The translations under genes and the position numbers were made by a program. This document shows positions 25,883 through 35,017 of a stretch of 64,000 nucleotides of DNA, one piece after another. Source of the DNA: UBA2402 sp037139735 (GTDB lineage: Bacteria > Planctomycetota > Phycisphaerae > Phycisphaerales > UBA1924); the NCBI GenBank assembly GCA_037139735.1, contig JBAXFU010000003.1:30309-94308 (forward strand). Reading direction: 5' to 3'. Numbering within the stretch: the first letter of the stretch is position 1; every line of letters begins with the position of its first letter. Below the pieces are notes generated by a model. It made no database searches, was not told the origin of the DNA, and was given only the letters and a program-made list of their open reading frames with translations.

Positions 25883-25982
25883 GGAATCGTCCCCTGTGGT
25901 CGCCGTGGCGCGGGCCCTGCGACGGGCGCGAAGTTCAGGGAGACTCTAGACCGGACCGGGGCCGGGCGAGATCAGGCGTCGG

Positions 25983-27950
25983 TCAGACGCGGGCGTCGGA
26001 TGACTCGGTGGCCGCGGCCCTGAAGGCCTTGACGAGCGAGGCCCGATCGAGCCCCGCCTCGGCGAGTTGGCGGCTGCGGGAATCCTGGTAGATCCACGCA
26101 TCGGGGAGGCCCAGGCGCGTGATGGGGGGGCAGGGGTGCGAACCCGATGCCGCCGCCTCGAGGACGGCCGAGCCGAATCCGCCGACGACGCCGTGATCCT
26201 CCACGGTGACGATGGGCACCTTCCTGGCGACGAGTTCATGGATGAGATCCGCATCCACGGGCTTGGCGAATCGGGCATCCCAGACGGCCACGCGGAGGTC
26301 GGAGGCCAGCTCGGCCGCGGCCTCGCTGGCCGAGATGGCGCAGGTGCCAAAGGCGAGCACGGCCACGTCGGGCGTGGGGGCGGCGATGTCGGTGTCGAGG
26401 TGCTCGAAGCCGGGGGTGAGGCAGCGGGCCTTGCCGAGTTGGAAGGCGGGGCATGGCGTGCCGAGGAAACGGTCGCTGACGTTGTCGCGCGGGTAGCGGA
26501 CGCTCGAGAGGCCCGCCTCGTACTGGCGCATGAACTCGAGGGACGCCACGAGCGAGGGCTCGTCCATGGCTGCCATGATCACGGCCTTGGGGAGCGTGCG
26601 GAGCAGCGCGATGTCGCAGAAGCCGTGGTGCACCGCGCCGTCGCCGCCGACCAGCCCGGCGCGGTCGAGGCACAGGCGCACGGGCAGCCCCTGCAGGGCC
26701 GACTCCTGGAACGCCTGGTCGAAGGCCCGCTGCATGAACGTCGAATAGACGGCGAGGAAGGGCTTGAAGCCCGTCTTGGCGAGGCCCGCCATCATGTCGA
26801 GGGCGTGACTCTCGCAGATGCCCACGTCCCACGAGCGATCCGGGAACTTGGCAAGGGCCTTGCTGATGCCGGTGCCGTCGGGCATCGCCGCGGTGCACGC
26901 CACGACCTTGGGGTCGCGTTCCATGAGCGAGACCATCGCCTCGCCGAAGGCCGTGGTGAAGCTGCGACCTTCGCTCTTGAGTTCGACGCGGCACCCTTCC
27001 TCGGCCACGTCGCCGTCGACGGTGAAGGGCGACGGGGAGTGGAAACGGCTGGCGTCGTTCTCGGCGAACGTGACGCCCTTGCCCTTGATCGTCTTGACGT
27101 GGAGCACCAGCGGGCGGTCGGTGTCGCGGGCCTCGCGAAGCACGTCGAGCAGCGACCGGAAGTCGTGCCCGTCGATGGGGCCCACCTGCACGAACCCGAA
27201 GTGCTCGAACCAGTTCGAATCGCTCACGGCCGCCTTGGTGGCTTCGGTCGCGCGGTGGAGCGCGCCCTTGATGGTTCGGCCGCCGGGCATGTGGGTCAGG
27301 GCTTCCTTGGCGCTCTTCTTGAGGCCGGCGTAGGCCTGGCTCAGCCGCACGCGATCGAAGTAGTGGGCGAGCGCGCCTTGCGGCTTGCTGATCGACATGC
27401 CGTTGTCGTTCAGGATGATCAGGAACTGGCGCTTGAGCGTGCCCGCGTTGTTCAGGCCCTCCATCGCCACGCCGTTGGCGATCGAGGCGTCGCCGATGAT
27501 CGTCACCACGCGACGCCCGGCGGGGTTCGTCCGCGGATCGAACCCTTCCTTGGCCAGCGTGTCGCCACGCGCCATGCCCACCGCGGTCGAGATGCCCGTG
27601 CCCGCGTGGCCGACGCTGAACAGGTCGTAGGGAGACTCGCGAGGCTCGGGAAAGCCCGCCATGCCCTCACGCGTTCGCAGGCCCGGCAGCATGTGAAGCC
27701 GGCCCGTGAGCAGCTTGTGCGGATAGCACTGGTGACCGACGTCGAAGAGCAGTCGGTCGAAGCCGAAGTCGAAGACGTAATGCAGCGCGATCGTCAACTC
27801 GACGACGCCGAGGTTGGGCGCCAGGTGTCCGCCGGACTTGGCCACCTGCGAACAGATGGCCGCGCGAATGTCCGCCGCCAGTTCGGGCAGGCGGGATTCG
27901 GGGAGCTTGCGGAGGTCGTGGGGCGACTTGATGGTCTCGAGAAGCGTCAT
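25983..27950 (-). CDS. dxs: 1-deoxy-D-xylulose-5-phosphate synthase
   Basis: A 655-residue thiamine-diphosphate enzyme that makes DXP from pyruvate and glyceraldehyde-3-phosphate, the first step of the MEP isoprenoid pathway. Recognisable blocks are LLFDVGHQCYPHKLLTGR, SVGHAGTGISTAVGMA, IDGHDFRSLL, LCLDRAGLVGGDGAVHHG and SVRYPRDN. The ThDP-Mg motif, normally GDG, reads GDA here (residues 153-155), with the downstream NNAG kept. The ATG at 27950 is used; the extra 15 codons upstream look untranslated. It lies downstream of the polyprenyl synthase gene, as expected for an isoprenoid operon. Confidence 0.93.
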   Translation of the reverse strand: MTLLETIKSPHDLRKLPESRLPELAADIRAAICSQVAKSGGHLAPNLGVVELTIALHYVFDFGFDRLLFDVGHQCYPHKLLTGRLHMLPGLRTREGMAGFPEPRESPYDLFSVGHAGTGISTAVGMARGDTLAKEGFDPRTNPAGRRVVTIIGDASIANGVAMEGLNNAGTLKRQFLIILNDNGMSISKPQGALAHYFDRVRLSQAYAGLKKSAKEALTHMPGGRTIKGALHRATEATKAAVSDSNWFEHFGFVQVGPIDGHDFRSLLDVLREARDTDRPLVLHVKTIKGKGVTFAENDASRFHSPSPFTVDGDVAEEGCRVELKSEGRSFTTAFGEAMVSLMERDPKVVACTAAMPDGTGISKALAKFPDRSWDVGICESHALDMMAGLAKTGFKPFLAVYSTFMQRAFDQAFQESALQGLPVRLCLDRAGLVGGDGAVHHGFCDIALLRTLPKAVIMAAMDEPSLVASLEFMRQYEAGLSSVRYPRDNVSDRFLGTPCPAFQLGKARCLTPGFEHLDTDIAAPTPDVAVLAFGTCAISASEAAAELASDLRVAVWDARFAKPVDADLIHELVARKVPIVTVEDHGVVGGFGSAVLEAAASGSHPCPPITRLGLPDAWIYQDSRSRQLAEAGLDRASLVKAFRAAATESSDARV

Positions 27951-28092
27951 GTGCGGCAGGGGCCTCGTGAGGCGTCCAAAAGAGGAGCGTATCACCCCTT
28001 CGGAGGCCGGTCAGGGATTCGTCGGGGCCGCGAACTTGGATGATGCCCCGTCCGCCATCCGCGGCGTCGTGCTCCTGCTACCCCCGCCGCGA

Positions 28093-28977
28093 TCACTTCG
28101 TTCGTTCCAGCACCGAAATCACGGTGCGGGCCAGCGGTTCGGCCCGCTCGCCGAACGGCGCGAGGGCGGCGGCGGCCTCCGACGCGTGGCGCCGGGCCGC
28201 CTCGCGGGCCCCGTCGATGCCCATCAGCCCGGGATAGGTCAACTTGCCCGCGGCAGCATCCTTGCCCGTCCTTTTTCCCACGTGCTCGGCCGTTTGCGTC
28301 ACGTCCAGCAGGTCGTCGGTCACCTGGAAGAGCACCCCCAGCGACCGCGCGTATCGCGTCATGGCGTCCAACGCGCCCGGGGGCGGCATGACGCCCCAGG
28401 CGCGTGCCGACTCCACGCCCATGCGGCAGGCCGCCACGATCAGGGCTCCGGTCTTGTTGGCGTGGATCCGTTCCACTCGTTCGAGCGGCGTCAGCGCATC
28501 GTCCAGACCCCCGAGCGTGTCGTGCACCTGGCCCAGGATCATTCCCTCGGTCGCGACGGCGAGTTCCCGGACCAGGCCCGGGGCGGAGGCGGCCCGTTCG
28601 GCCAGGAGCGAGAAGGCCAGCGTGAGCATGAGATCGCCCGCGAGGATCGCCATCGCCTCGCCCGCGTGGCGATGGAGGGTCGGCCGTCCGCGACGCAGGT
28701 CGTCGTTGTCGAGCGCCGGGAGGTCGTCGTGGACGAGGCTGAAGCAATGAACCAGCTCGAGGGCGCACCCGGCGGCCATCGCCGCGGCGGCGGGCCCGCC
28801 GCAGGCCACGCACGCCTGCATGCAGAGGATCGGCCGGAACCGCTTGCCCTGACCCAGCACCGAGTACGCGGCGGCGTCGTGGAGGTTGGGGGTGTAGCCG
28901 CGACCGCGGAGGAAGTCCGCGAGGAAGCGGTCCACCGCCTCCGGCGTCATCGCGCTGGCATCATCAAGGTGGGCCAT
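28093..28977 (-). CDS. Polyprenyl (farnesyl/geranylgeranyl) diphosphate synthase
   Basis: A 294-residue all-helical prenyltransferase. The first Asp-rich motif is HDDLPALDNDDLRRG (from residue 83) with DDxxxxD, and the second is VTDDLLDVTQT. GQGKRFRPIL supplies the diphosphate-binding Lys/Arg. Length and motifs fit IspA-type enzymes making C15 or C20 diphosphates; chain length cannot be fixed by eye. The ATG at 28977 fits the family N terminus; the longer frame upstream runs antisense to other coding. It sits between the PTS IIA gene (51 nt away) and dxs. Confidence 0.9.
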   Translation of the reverse strand: MAHLDDASAMTPEAVDRFLADFLRGRGYTPNLHDAAAYSVLGQGKRFRPILCMQACVACGGPAAAAMAAGCALELVHCFSLVHDDLPALDNDDLRRGRPTLHRHAGEAMAILAGDLMLTLAFSLLAERAASAPGLVRELAVATEGMILGQVHDTLGGLDDALTPLERVERIHANKTGALIVAACRMGVESARAWGVMPPPGALDAMTRYARSLGVLFQVTDDLLDVTQTAEHVGKRTGKDAAAGKLTYPGLMGIDGAREAARRHASEAAAALAPFGERAEPLARTVISVLERTK

Positions 28978-29027
28978 GGGGCGGGGATCCTCGTCGGCGT
29001 GGCGAGGGCGCATCGACGAACGGAAGG

Positions 29028-29489
29028 TCAGGCGGGGCGTTCCTGGCTGCCGAGCAGGTCGTGGATCTGCTGGGCGGAGGTCGCGTTGTAGATCCGCTCG
29101 CGGAACTCGTCCATCGTCATGAGCTTGCTGATGCGGGCGAGGGCCTGGATGTGGTCGCTCGTGCGGTCCGGGGGGCTGGCAAGCAGCACGATGAGCCGGA
29201 CGGGCTTGCCGTCGATGGCTTCGAAGTCCATCGGCTGGGCGGGCATGCCGATGGCCATGGAGAGACCCGTCATGCCCACGCACTTGCCGTGCGGGATCGC
29301 CAGTCCGTGGCCGATGCCGGTGGTCCGCGTCTGCTCTCGCGTCCAGACGGCCTCCTTGAGGGCCGAAGGATCAGTGACGCGGCCCGCGGCGGCCAGCACG
29401 TCGACGAGTTCGTGGATCACGCCCTTCTTGTCGGTCGCCTTCAGCGGGGCGCGGATGCACGCGAGACTGACAATGTCCATCAGGTTCAT
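29028..29489 (-). CDS. PTS IIA domain protein (fructose/nitrogen type)
   Basis: A 153-residue single-domain protein of the PtsN/fructose IIA family. The phospho-acceptor is His67 in GHGLAIPHGK, and LIVLLASPPDRTSDHIQALA matches the conserved second part. No EIIB or EIIC is nearby, so a regulatory role like the nitrogen PTS is more likely than sugar uptake. It heads the minus-strand cluster with prenyl synthase, dxs and nadK. Confidence 0.88.
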   Translation of the reverse strand: MNLMDIVSLACIRAPLKATDKKGVIHELVDVLAAAGRVTDPSALKEAVWTREQTRTTGIGHGLAIPHGKCVGMTGLSMAIGMPAQPMDFEAIDGKPVRLIVLLASPPDRTSDHIQALARISKLMTMDEFRERIYNATSAQQIHDLLGSQERPA

Positions 29490-29670
29490 CAGGGCTGCTC
29501 ACTGCACGAGGCCGTTCGCGTCGCGATGATGCCTCGGGATCGATCATGGGTCTCGCGCCAGCCGACCCGTCCGAGTGGCGCGTGGCCGAGTGTACGCCGC
29601 CGGTTCGGCCCGACACCGCTCGTTCGCGAAAGCAGTCGGCATGGTTCGGGCTTCGGTAGTGTGGGCCTGC

Positions 29671-31167
29671 TCACGCGCGGCTCGCGAGGATCGCCGAGAA
29701 CGAGCCGTCGTGATAGCCCGACGCCTCCTCGCCCGGCAGGCCCGCGGGGAGCGTTTGTTCCGCGTCGAGCAGTTCGAGGCCCGCGTGATGCGCGATCCAT
29801 GCGGCCTGGTCGCGGTTTTCCGCATCGTCGATGCTGCAGGTCGAATAGCAGAGGATGCCCCCCGGGGCCAGCAGCGCCGCGCCTTGCCCGAGGATCTCCC
29901 GCTGGGTTCGCGCGAGACGATCGGTCTGCGACTGGTCGAATCGATACCTCGCCTCGACCCGTCGCGCCAGCACGCCCGAGTTGGTGCACGGAACGTCCAG
30001 GAGCACCAACGCGGCCTCGCCCCGGAGCGAACGGTGCAGTTCGGGCAAGGGCAGGACGCGGGCGCGAGGACCGATGCCCCGCACCACCTCCGCGAGGGCC
30101 TTGGCCCGGTCGGGGGCCGGGTCGGCGGCGATGATCGTCGCGCGGGGAAAGCTCGCCGCGAGTTGCCGCGTCTTGGTGCCCTGTCCGGCGCAGACGTCGA
30201 CGACAAGTCCGTCGGCCACCCAGTCGTCGCCCCCGCGAAGGCGACGCAACCGCTCGACCGCGAGCGAGGAGGCGGCGTCCTGCACCCACAGGTCGCCGCG
30301 TTCGCGAAGGAGCGAAGCGAGCGCGTCGCGCGAGCCCGAGAAGACGCTGCTGCCGGGGAGCGAGTGGGGCGTGCACGATTCGGGCAGGGGTGAGGCGGCG
30401 TGGGCGGTGCAGAGCGTCACGGGCGGCGCGGCCACGTCGTGCAGGGCGAGCCGCTCGGCGGTCTCCGCGCCCAGCATCGTCGTCCAGTGGCGGATGAGGG
30501 CCGAGGGGTGGCTGGTGGCGATGGCCAGACGCAGGACCGGGTCCTCGGGCAGCACGGCGGCGCGCAGCACCAACGCCCGTCCGTCGGCGAGCGGGATCTC
30601 GTCGGCCCGGTTGGCCCATGCGGGCCGGAAGGTTCGCTCGGGGAGCCGGCTGGGATCGTCCGAAGGCGTGGCCACGAGCGAACCGACCTTGCGCAGCACG
30701 GCGTTGACGAATCCGGCCACCGAGGCCTTGGCGGCGTGCTTCACCCACTCGACCGAGGCGTTGATCGCCGCGTGGTGCGGCACGCGATCGAGCAGGATCA
30801 TCTGCGCGGCCGCGGCCAGCAGGGCGGCCTGGGTTTGCGGCTCGTTCTCGCGGAAGGGCCGCGGCGTGTACCGCTCGACGAGGTACCCCAGCGTGATCCA
30901 TCGCCGCAGGGCGGCGTCATGGATGGCGTGGGCGAAGGCCGCGTCGCGTTCGTCGAGTCGCGGGAGGGTCATGCCCTCGATGTCGAGGTCGGGAAAGGCC
31001 GCGGCCTGGCGGGCCAAGGCGTTCATGGCCGCGCTTCGCGCCGCGTCCTGGGTGCGGACGGGCGCGGTGCGTACGAGCGCGGTGCGGCTCGGCGCGCGGA
31101 AGGAGGGACGACCGTGGCCGCCCCGGGGCTTGGGACGTCGTTTGGGGGATGGGTCGCCGGTCGCCAT
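29671..31167 (-). CDS. rsmB: 16S rRNA cytosine-C5 methyltransferase, RsmB/Sun family
   Basis: A 498-residue enzyme. After a basic N-terminal tail comes a NusB-like helical domain (about residues 40-170: RDAAFAHAIHDAALRRW, ASVAGFVNAVLRKV), then a Rossmann methyltransferase domain with VVDVCAGQGTKTRQLAASF (SAM site), LVLLDVPCTNSGVLARR (motif IV Cys) and ILCYSTCSIDDAEN (catalytic Cys). The two-Cys arrangement is typical of RNA m5C methyltransferases; RsmB acts on C967 of 16S rRNA. The start at 31167 (MATGDPSPKRRPK) is preferred. It is divergent from the orphan kinase. Confidence 0.9.
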   Translation of the reverse strand: MATGDPSPKRRPKPRGGHGRPSFRAPSRTALVRTAPVRTQDAARSAAMNALARQAAAFPDLDIEGMTLPRLDERDAAFAHAIHDAALRRWITLGYLVERYTPRPFRENEPQTQAALLAAAAQMILLDRVPHHAAINASVEWVKHAAKASVAGFVNAVLRKVGSLVATPSDDPSRLPERTFRPAWANRADEIPLADGRALVLRAAVLPEDPVLRLAIATSHPSALIRHWTTMLGAETAERLALHDVAAPPVTLCTAHAASPLPESCTPHSLPGSSVFSGSRDALASLLRERGDLWVQDAASSLAVERLRRLRGGDDWVADGLVVDVCAGQGTKTRQLAASFPRATIIAADPAPDRAKALAEVVRGIGPRARVLPLPELHRSLRGEAALVLLDVPCTNSGVLARRVEARYRFDQSQTDRLARTQREILGQGAALLAPGGILCYSTCSIDDAENRDQAAWIAHHAGLELLDAEQTLPAGLPGEEASGYHDGSFSAILASRA

Positions 31168-31267
31168 GGAGAGCGAGTGTATAACGTCCTGCATCGAACC
31201 GACGGCCACGCCACCGACGTCCGATCCGCGATCGCCGGGTCCCGCTCAGCGACCGACGACGCATCGC

Positions 31268-32809
31268 GTGCCCGCGCTGCCTCCGTTCTTCGACCGTCGC
31301 CTGGTGCGAGCGGCGCCGGCCAAGCTCGGCCCGGCGCGGCTGCTGGCGGGCATGCGGATCCGCAAGAAGCTGGTGGTGCTGCACACGCTCTTCTCGATCG
31401 GCCTGGCCGCGATCCTGCTCGTTGCGCTGCGTCCGGCCATCACCGAGGTGGTCGAGCAGGCCGAGATGGAGAAGGCCCGCGTGATGCTCGAGGAGGCCGC
31501 GTCGGCGATCCTTCGCGACGGCGAGTGGCCCGCCGCGGAGCGGAGCGACACCGAGCTCGTCGAGCATCGTCGAGGCGACGCGAGGGAACTGGCGATCGAC
31601 CTCGCCGCGTTCCAATCGGCATTGGCCGCGCCGGGGCGGGCCGTCGTCGCCCGGGAGAGCGTGGCGGGGCCGGCGGCCGTGCTCTTCGCGCCGGCGCGAC
31701 CTGGCGTCGAGGAGGCGTTTCATCTCGTCAGCGCGCGCATGCCCGAGACCCGACGCGCCGCCATGCGGGTCTATTGGCTGCTGGTGGTCGCGTTGCTCGC
31801 CGTGTACGCGATTGTCGCGCTCGCGCTCGAGGTGGTGGTGCTGCCGCCGACCGTCTACGCCCCGATCCAACGGATGCTCGTCGCGGACGCGGCGGTGCAG
31901 TCGGGCAGCAAGACCGAGGAGTTGATCCCCGAGGCGTCGATCCCGGGCGACGAACTCGGGGCCATCATGCGGTCGCGCAACGAGTCGGTCATCAAGCTGC
32001 GACGCCAGGAAGAGGCGCTGGGCGCCGCCCTCTCGCAACTCGAGGCCGTCGCCACCGATCTCAAGCGAAAGAACCACCTCCTCGAGACCGCCCAGCGGAA
32101 CCTCGCCGAGTCCGACCGGCTGGCGAGTCTGGGCATGCTCTCGGCCGGCATCGCTCACGAGCTCAACACCCCGCTGGCGGTCCTCAAGGGATGCGTCGAA
32201 CAACTCCAAGGACGCCCCGGGCAGCCGGTCGAGCCCGCCACGGCCGCCCTCATGCTCCGCGTCGTTTCGCGGCTCGAGAAGCTCGGCCTGAGTCTTCTCG
32301 ACTTCGCGCGCGTTCGCCCGCCCGACAGCCGCCTCACGCCCGTTCGAGAGACCGTTCAGGAGGCCATCACGCTCGTTCGCCTCGACCGCGACGCCCGCGG
32401 CATCGACCTCGTCAACGACGTTCCCCCCGACACGATGCTCCTGTGCGACGGCGACCGCATGGTCCAGGTCTTCGTGAACCTTGTCCGCAACGCCGTTGAT
32501 TCGCTCGCCAAGTCGGGCGGCGGGAGCGTGCGAGTCGAAGCCGCCGCCCTCGAGCGAGAAGGTCGTCCGCTCGTCAGCATCAGCGTCATCGACGACGGCC
32601 CCGGCATCGACGCCGCGGTGCTCGCCCACCTCTTCGAGCCCTTCGTCTCGACCCGCCTCGACGCCCGGGGCACGGGCCTGGGACTCGCCGTCGCCGAGGG
32701 GATCGTCAAGGAACACGGCGGCACGATCCTCGCCCGCAATCGCACCGACCGCTCCGGCGCGGTCTTCGAGGTCGTCATGCCCGCCGATCCGCGCGAGCAG
32801 CGGACCTGA
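31268..32809 (+). CDS. Orphan membrane sensor histidine kinase
   Basis: A 513-residue kinase from GTG 31268, or 485 residues from ATG 31352. TM1 is near VVLHTLFSIGLAAILLVAL and TM2 near VYWLLVVALLAVYAIVALAL, with about 90 residues of periplasmic sensor between. A HAMP-like linker and a short coiled coil (KLRRQEEALGAALSQLEAV) precede the H box GIAHELNTPLAV (H297). N (VNLVRNAVDSLA), G1 (VIDDGPGID) and G2 (GTGLGLAVAEGIV) boxes follow. It is NtrB-like in style. No response regulator is adjacent. Its 3' end overlaps the convergent gene by 35 nt. Confidence 0.88.
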   Translation: MPALPPFFDRRLVRAAPAKLGPARLLAGMRIRKKLVVLHTLFSIGLAAILLVALRPAITEVVEQAEMEKARVMLEEAASAILRDGEWPAAERSDTELVEHRRGDARELAIDLAAFQSALAAPGRAVVARESVAGPAAVLFAPARPGVEEAFHLVSARMPETRRAAMRVYWLLVVALLAVYAIVALALEVVVLPPTVYAPIQRMLVADAAVQSGSKTEELIPEASIPGDELGAIMRSRNESVIKLRRQEEALGAALSQLEAVATDLKRKNHLLETAQRNLAESDRLASLGMLSAGIAHELNTPLAVLKGCVEQLQGRPGQPVEPATAALMLRVVSRLEKLGLSLLDFARVRPPDSRLTPVRETVQEAITLVRLDRDARGIDLVNDVPPDTMLLCDGDRMVQVFVNLVRNAVDSLAKSGGGSVRVEAAALEREGRPLVSISVIDDGPGIDAAVLAHLFEPFVSTRLDARGTGLGLAVAEGIVKEHGGTILARNRTDRSGAVFEVVMPADPREQRT

Positions 32810-34190
32810 CGCCGCCATCGGTCGCCGCGATCGCCCGGCGGATCGACGCCCGCAACGCCAGCAGCGTCGCCTCCGAATGCAACGCGAAGGGCCACGTGCG
32901 ATCGTGCACCACCCGTGACGCCTGGCCCGCGGCCTCCAACGCCGTCGCCTTCGCGTCCAGCGTCTCGAGGGCGGCGCGATGCCTGGACCGCACGCCTTCG
33001 AGCAAGGCGTGCAACTCGAGATACGCGCCGCGGGCGTCAGCGCCGGCGGCCTTGGCTTCGCGGATCCTCGCCAGCAACGCCTCGCTCGCCGCCGCGGCCC
33101 GGGCATCGCCCAGCCGCTCGGGATCGTGCCTGGCGGCGTGCGCTTCCCAGCGGGCCCTGGCGATGGCCTCCGGCGACGGCCACGCGCCCTCGGCGGCCAG
33201 CGGCAGGGTCACGGTCGCCGAGACGACCGCGCCGGGACACGGCTTCCATGACGGCTGCCACCGCCCGAGCCAGGCGTCGGTCGCCTGGTCGTAGAGTCCG
33301 CCGCCCGTGCCGTGGATGAAGAGGTCGCAGACGAACAGGCGCAGGAAGGCCGACAGGAGCAGCGCCCGCGGCGCGAGCAGTTCCGGCGGCACGTCGCTCA
33401 CTTCGTCGCTGAAGACGGCGTGGCGGGTTCCCGCGGCGGGATCGATTCGCCACAGCGGCAACTCCCGCCCGCCCCCGCGGGTCCGCAGCGGAGCCAGCCG
33501 GGCGCGGGGCGTTGAAGCGGCGGCGGCGTTGTAGTGCTCGACGCAGGCGACGGGATCGTCACGCATCGCCCGCAGCAGGACCCTGAATCCGTCGGTGCTC
33601 GCGAGGCCGGTGGCGCGCACGCCCCGCGGGAGCGAGAAAAGAGGAGAGGTCAGCGTGCGGACCATCGTCTCGAGTTGCGAGGGAAGGTCCGGGGCCGATG
33701 CCGTCGTCGAGACCATCGCCATGATCCGTTCGACGCGTGCGACGACCTCGGGGTGCATGCCCGGCGCGATCTCGCCCGCCCGCGTCGACGCGGGTTGGCG
33801 CGACGTCACGCGACCGGGCCAGGGCGGGGCGAGGCGAAGCGTGACGCGGCGAAGATCGGCCGTGGGCGCGGGCAGGGCTCCGGCGTCGTTGATGTCCTGG
33901 TCGACCACGAGGTGCGACCACGCGGCTCCGGCGATCGAGGACGCCAGCGCGTCGGCCGCGAGGTACTTGGCCAGAATGCCGGCATGCCACAGGCCGGCCT
34001 GATGGCCGGTCATGATCAGGGGGCGCGATGGGGGGAGGCCCAGCGATGCGCGGGTGCCGCGAACGACGGCGTCGGGCTCGCGAGGCGATGCCGCGGAGGT
34101 CCAGCCGCCCGGGGGGGCGTGCAGGTGGAGAGCCACAACGCCTGCGGGGGTGTCGGCCGAGGAGGTCACGCCGGGCACGGTAGGGTGCAC
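32775..34190 (-). CDS. Uncharacterised protein, possibly distantly BshC-like
   Basis: A 471-residue soluble protein with no signal peptide. The phrase PLIMTGHQAGLWHAGILAKY near residues 57-76, the D/N-rich HLVVDQDINDAG that follows, and a long charged helical region near the C terminus recall the layout of BshC, the putative cysteine-adding enzyme of bacillithiol synthesis (TGQQ-x-GLF... then coiled coil). Similarity by eye is weak and no bshA or bshB is nearby. The 5' end overlaps the glycosyltransferase gene by 25 nt, so they are probably co-transcribed. Confidence 0.45.
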   Translation of the reverse strand: MHPTVPGVTSSADTPAGVVALHLHAPPGGWTSAASPREPDAVVRGTRASLGLPPSRPLIMTGHQAGLWHAGILAKYLAADALASSIAGAAWSHLVVDQDINDAGALPAPTADLRRVTLRLAPPWPGRVTSRQPASTRAGEIAPGMHPEVVARVERIMAMVSTTASAPDLPSQLETMVRTLTSPLFSLPRGVRATGLASTDGFRVLLRAMRDDPVACVEHYNAAAASTPRARLAPLRTRGGGRELPLWRIDPAAGTRHAVFSDEVSDVPPELLAPRALLLSAFLRLFVCDLFIHGTGGGLYDQATDAWLGRWQPSWKPCPGAVVSATVTLPLAAEGAWPSPEAIARARWEAHAARHDPERLGDARAAAASEALLARIREAKAAGADARGAYLELHALLEGVRSRHRAALETLDAKATALEAAGQASRVVHDRTWPFALHSEATLLALRASIRRAIAATDGGVRSAARADRRA

Positions 34191-34951
34191 GCGCCGGGAG
34201 ATTCGCGATCGGTCAGGCCATGCACCGCCTCGGCGGGGAGGGAGGCCGCCAGACGCTTGATCTCGCGGTGCAGGATGTGGCGGTAGTGGGCGAGCCGAAC
34301 GGCGGCGTCATCCAGGTGGCCGCCGAAGGTGCGGGAAGGGTCGTTGTAGATGCGACGCACGGGGAGTTCGAGCACGCGAAGGCCGGCCGCCACCGCTTGC
34401 GCCCAGAACTGCATGGGGAAGGCGTAGCCGCTGACGGTCGGCCGCAGGCGACGGAGCGATTCGACGCGGTAGGCCTTGAAGCCGCAGAAGGCGTCGGTGA
34501 TGGGGCGAGCGGGCGAGGGGAAGAGTCGGGCGTTGATCTCGTCGGTGATCGTCGCGTTGATGACGCGGCGGTCGGGCGGGGCGGCGTCGTCGCCGCTCGC
34601 GGCGAGCAGGTAGCGCGAGCCGCTGATCACGTCGGCGCGGTCGCGAGCGGCTTCCTCGAGGAACGAGGGAATGGCGGCGGGCTCGTGCTGCTCGTCGCAG
34701 TCCATCGTCACGAGCCAGTCGAAGTCCTCGGCGATCGCGCAGCGGAAGGCGTCGCGGAGACTCTTGCCGTAGCCGCGGTTCTTCGCGTGGCGGATGATCT
34801 CGACCGGAAACTCCGGGAGCAGTCGGGGGGTCGCGTCGGTCGAGCCGTCGTCGATCACCAGCACGTCGGAGGCGTGCTCGAGCACGCGGGCGAGCACCCT
34901 GCGGACGTAGCGGGCTTCGTTGTAGACCGGGATGGCGACCAGGGTTCGCAT
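34166..34951 (-). CDS. Glycosyltransferase family 2 protein (DPM1-like)
   Basis: A 261-residue GT-A-fold enzyme. LVAIPVYNEARYVRRVLARV, DVLVIDDGSTDATPRLL and HAKNRGYGKSLRDAFR form the nucleotide-sugar site, DCDEQHEP is the DXD metal motif, and VISGSRYL and DAFCGFKAYRVESL are typical of polyprenyl-phosphate mannosyl- or glucosyltransferase-like GT2 members. No membrane helices are seen. The sugar and acceptor are unknown. The ATG at 34951 is the natural N terminus. It overlaps the next gene on the same strand. Confidence 0.85.
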   Translation of the reverse strand: MRTLVAIPVYNEARYVRRVLARVLEHASDVLVIDDGSTDATPRLLPEFPVEIIRHAKNRGYGKSLRDAFRCAIAEDFDWLVTMDCDEQHEPAAIPSFLEEAARDRADVISGSRYLLAASGDDAAPPDRRVINATITDEINARLFPSPARPITDAFCGFKAYRVESLRRLRPTVSGYAFPMQFWAQAVAAGLRVLELPVRRIYNDPSRTFGGHLDDAAVRLAHYRHILHREIKRLAASLPAEAVHGLTDRESPGACTLPCPA

Positions 34952-35017
34952 GGGATGGACCTTCACCTTCCACACCCCTTTCGCCTCGGGCGGGTTCGCG
35001 GATGCGTCGAAGGAGGG

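Noticed and set aside
29855..31267. N-terminal extension of the orphan kinase to 984 codons
   Set aside because: The extension is antisense to rsmB; membrane topology and homology begin only near 31268.
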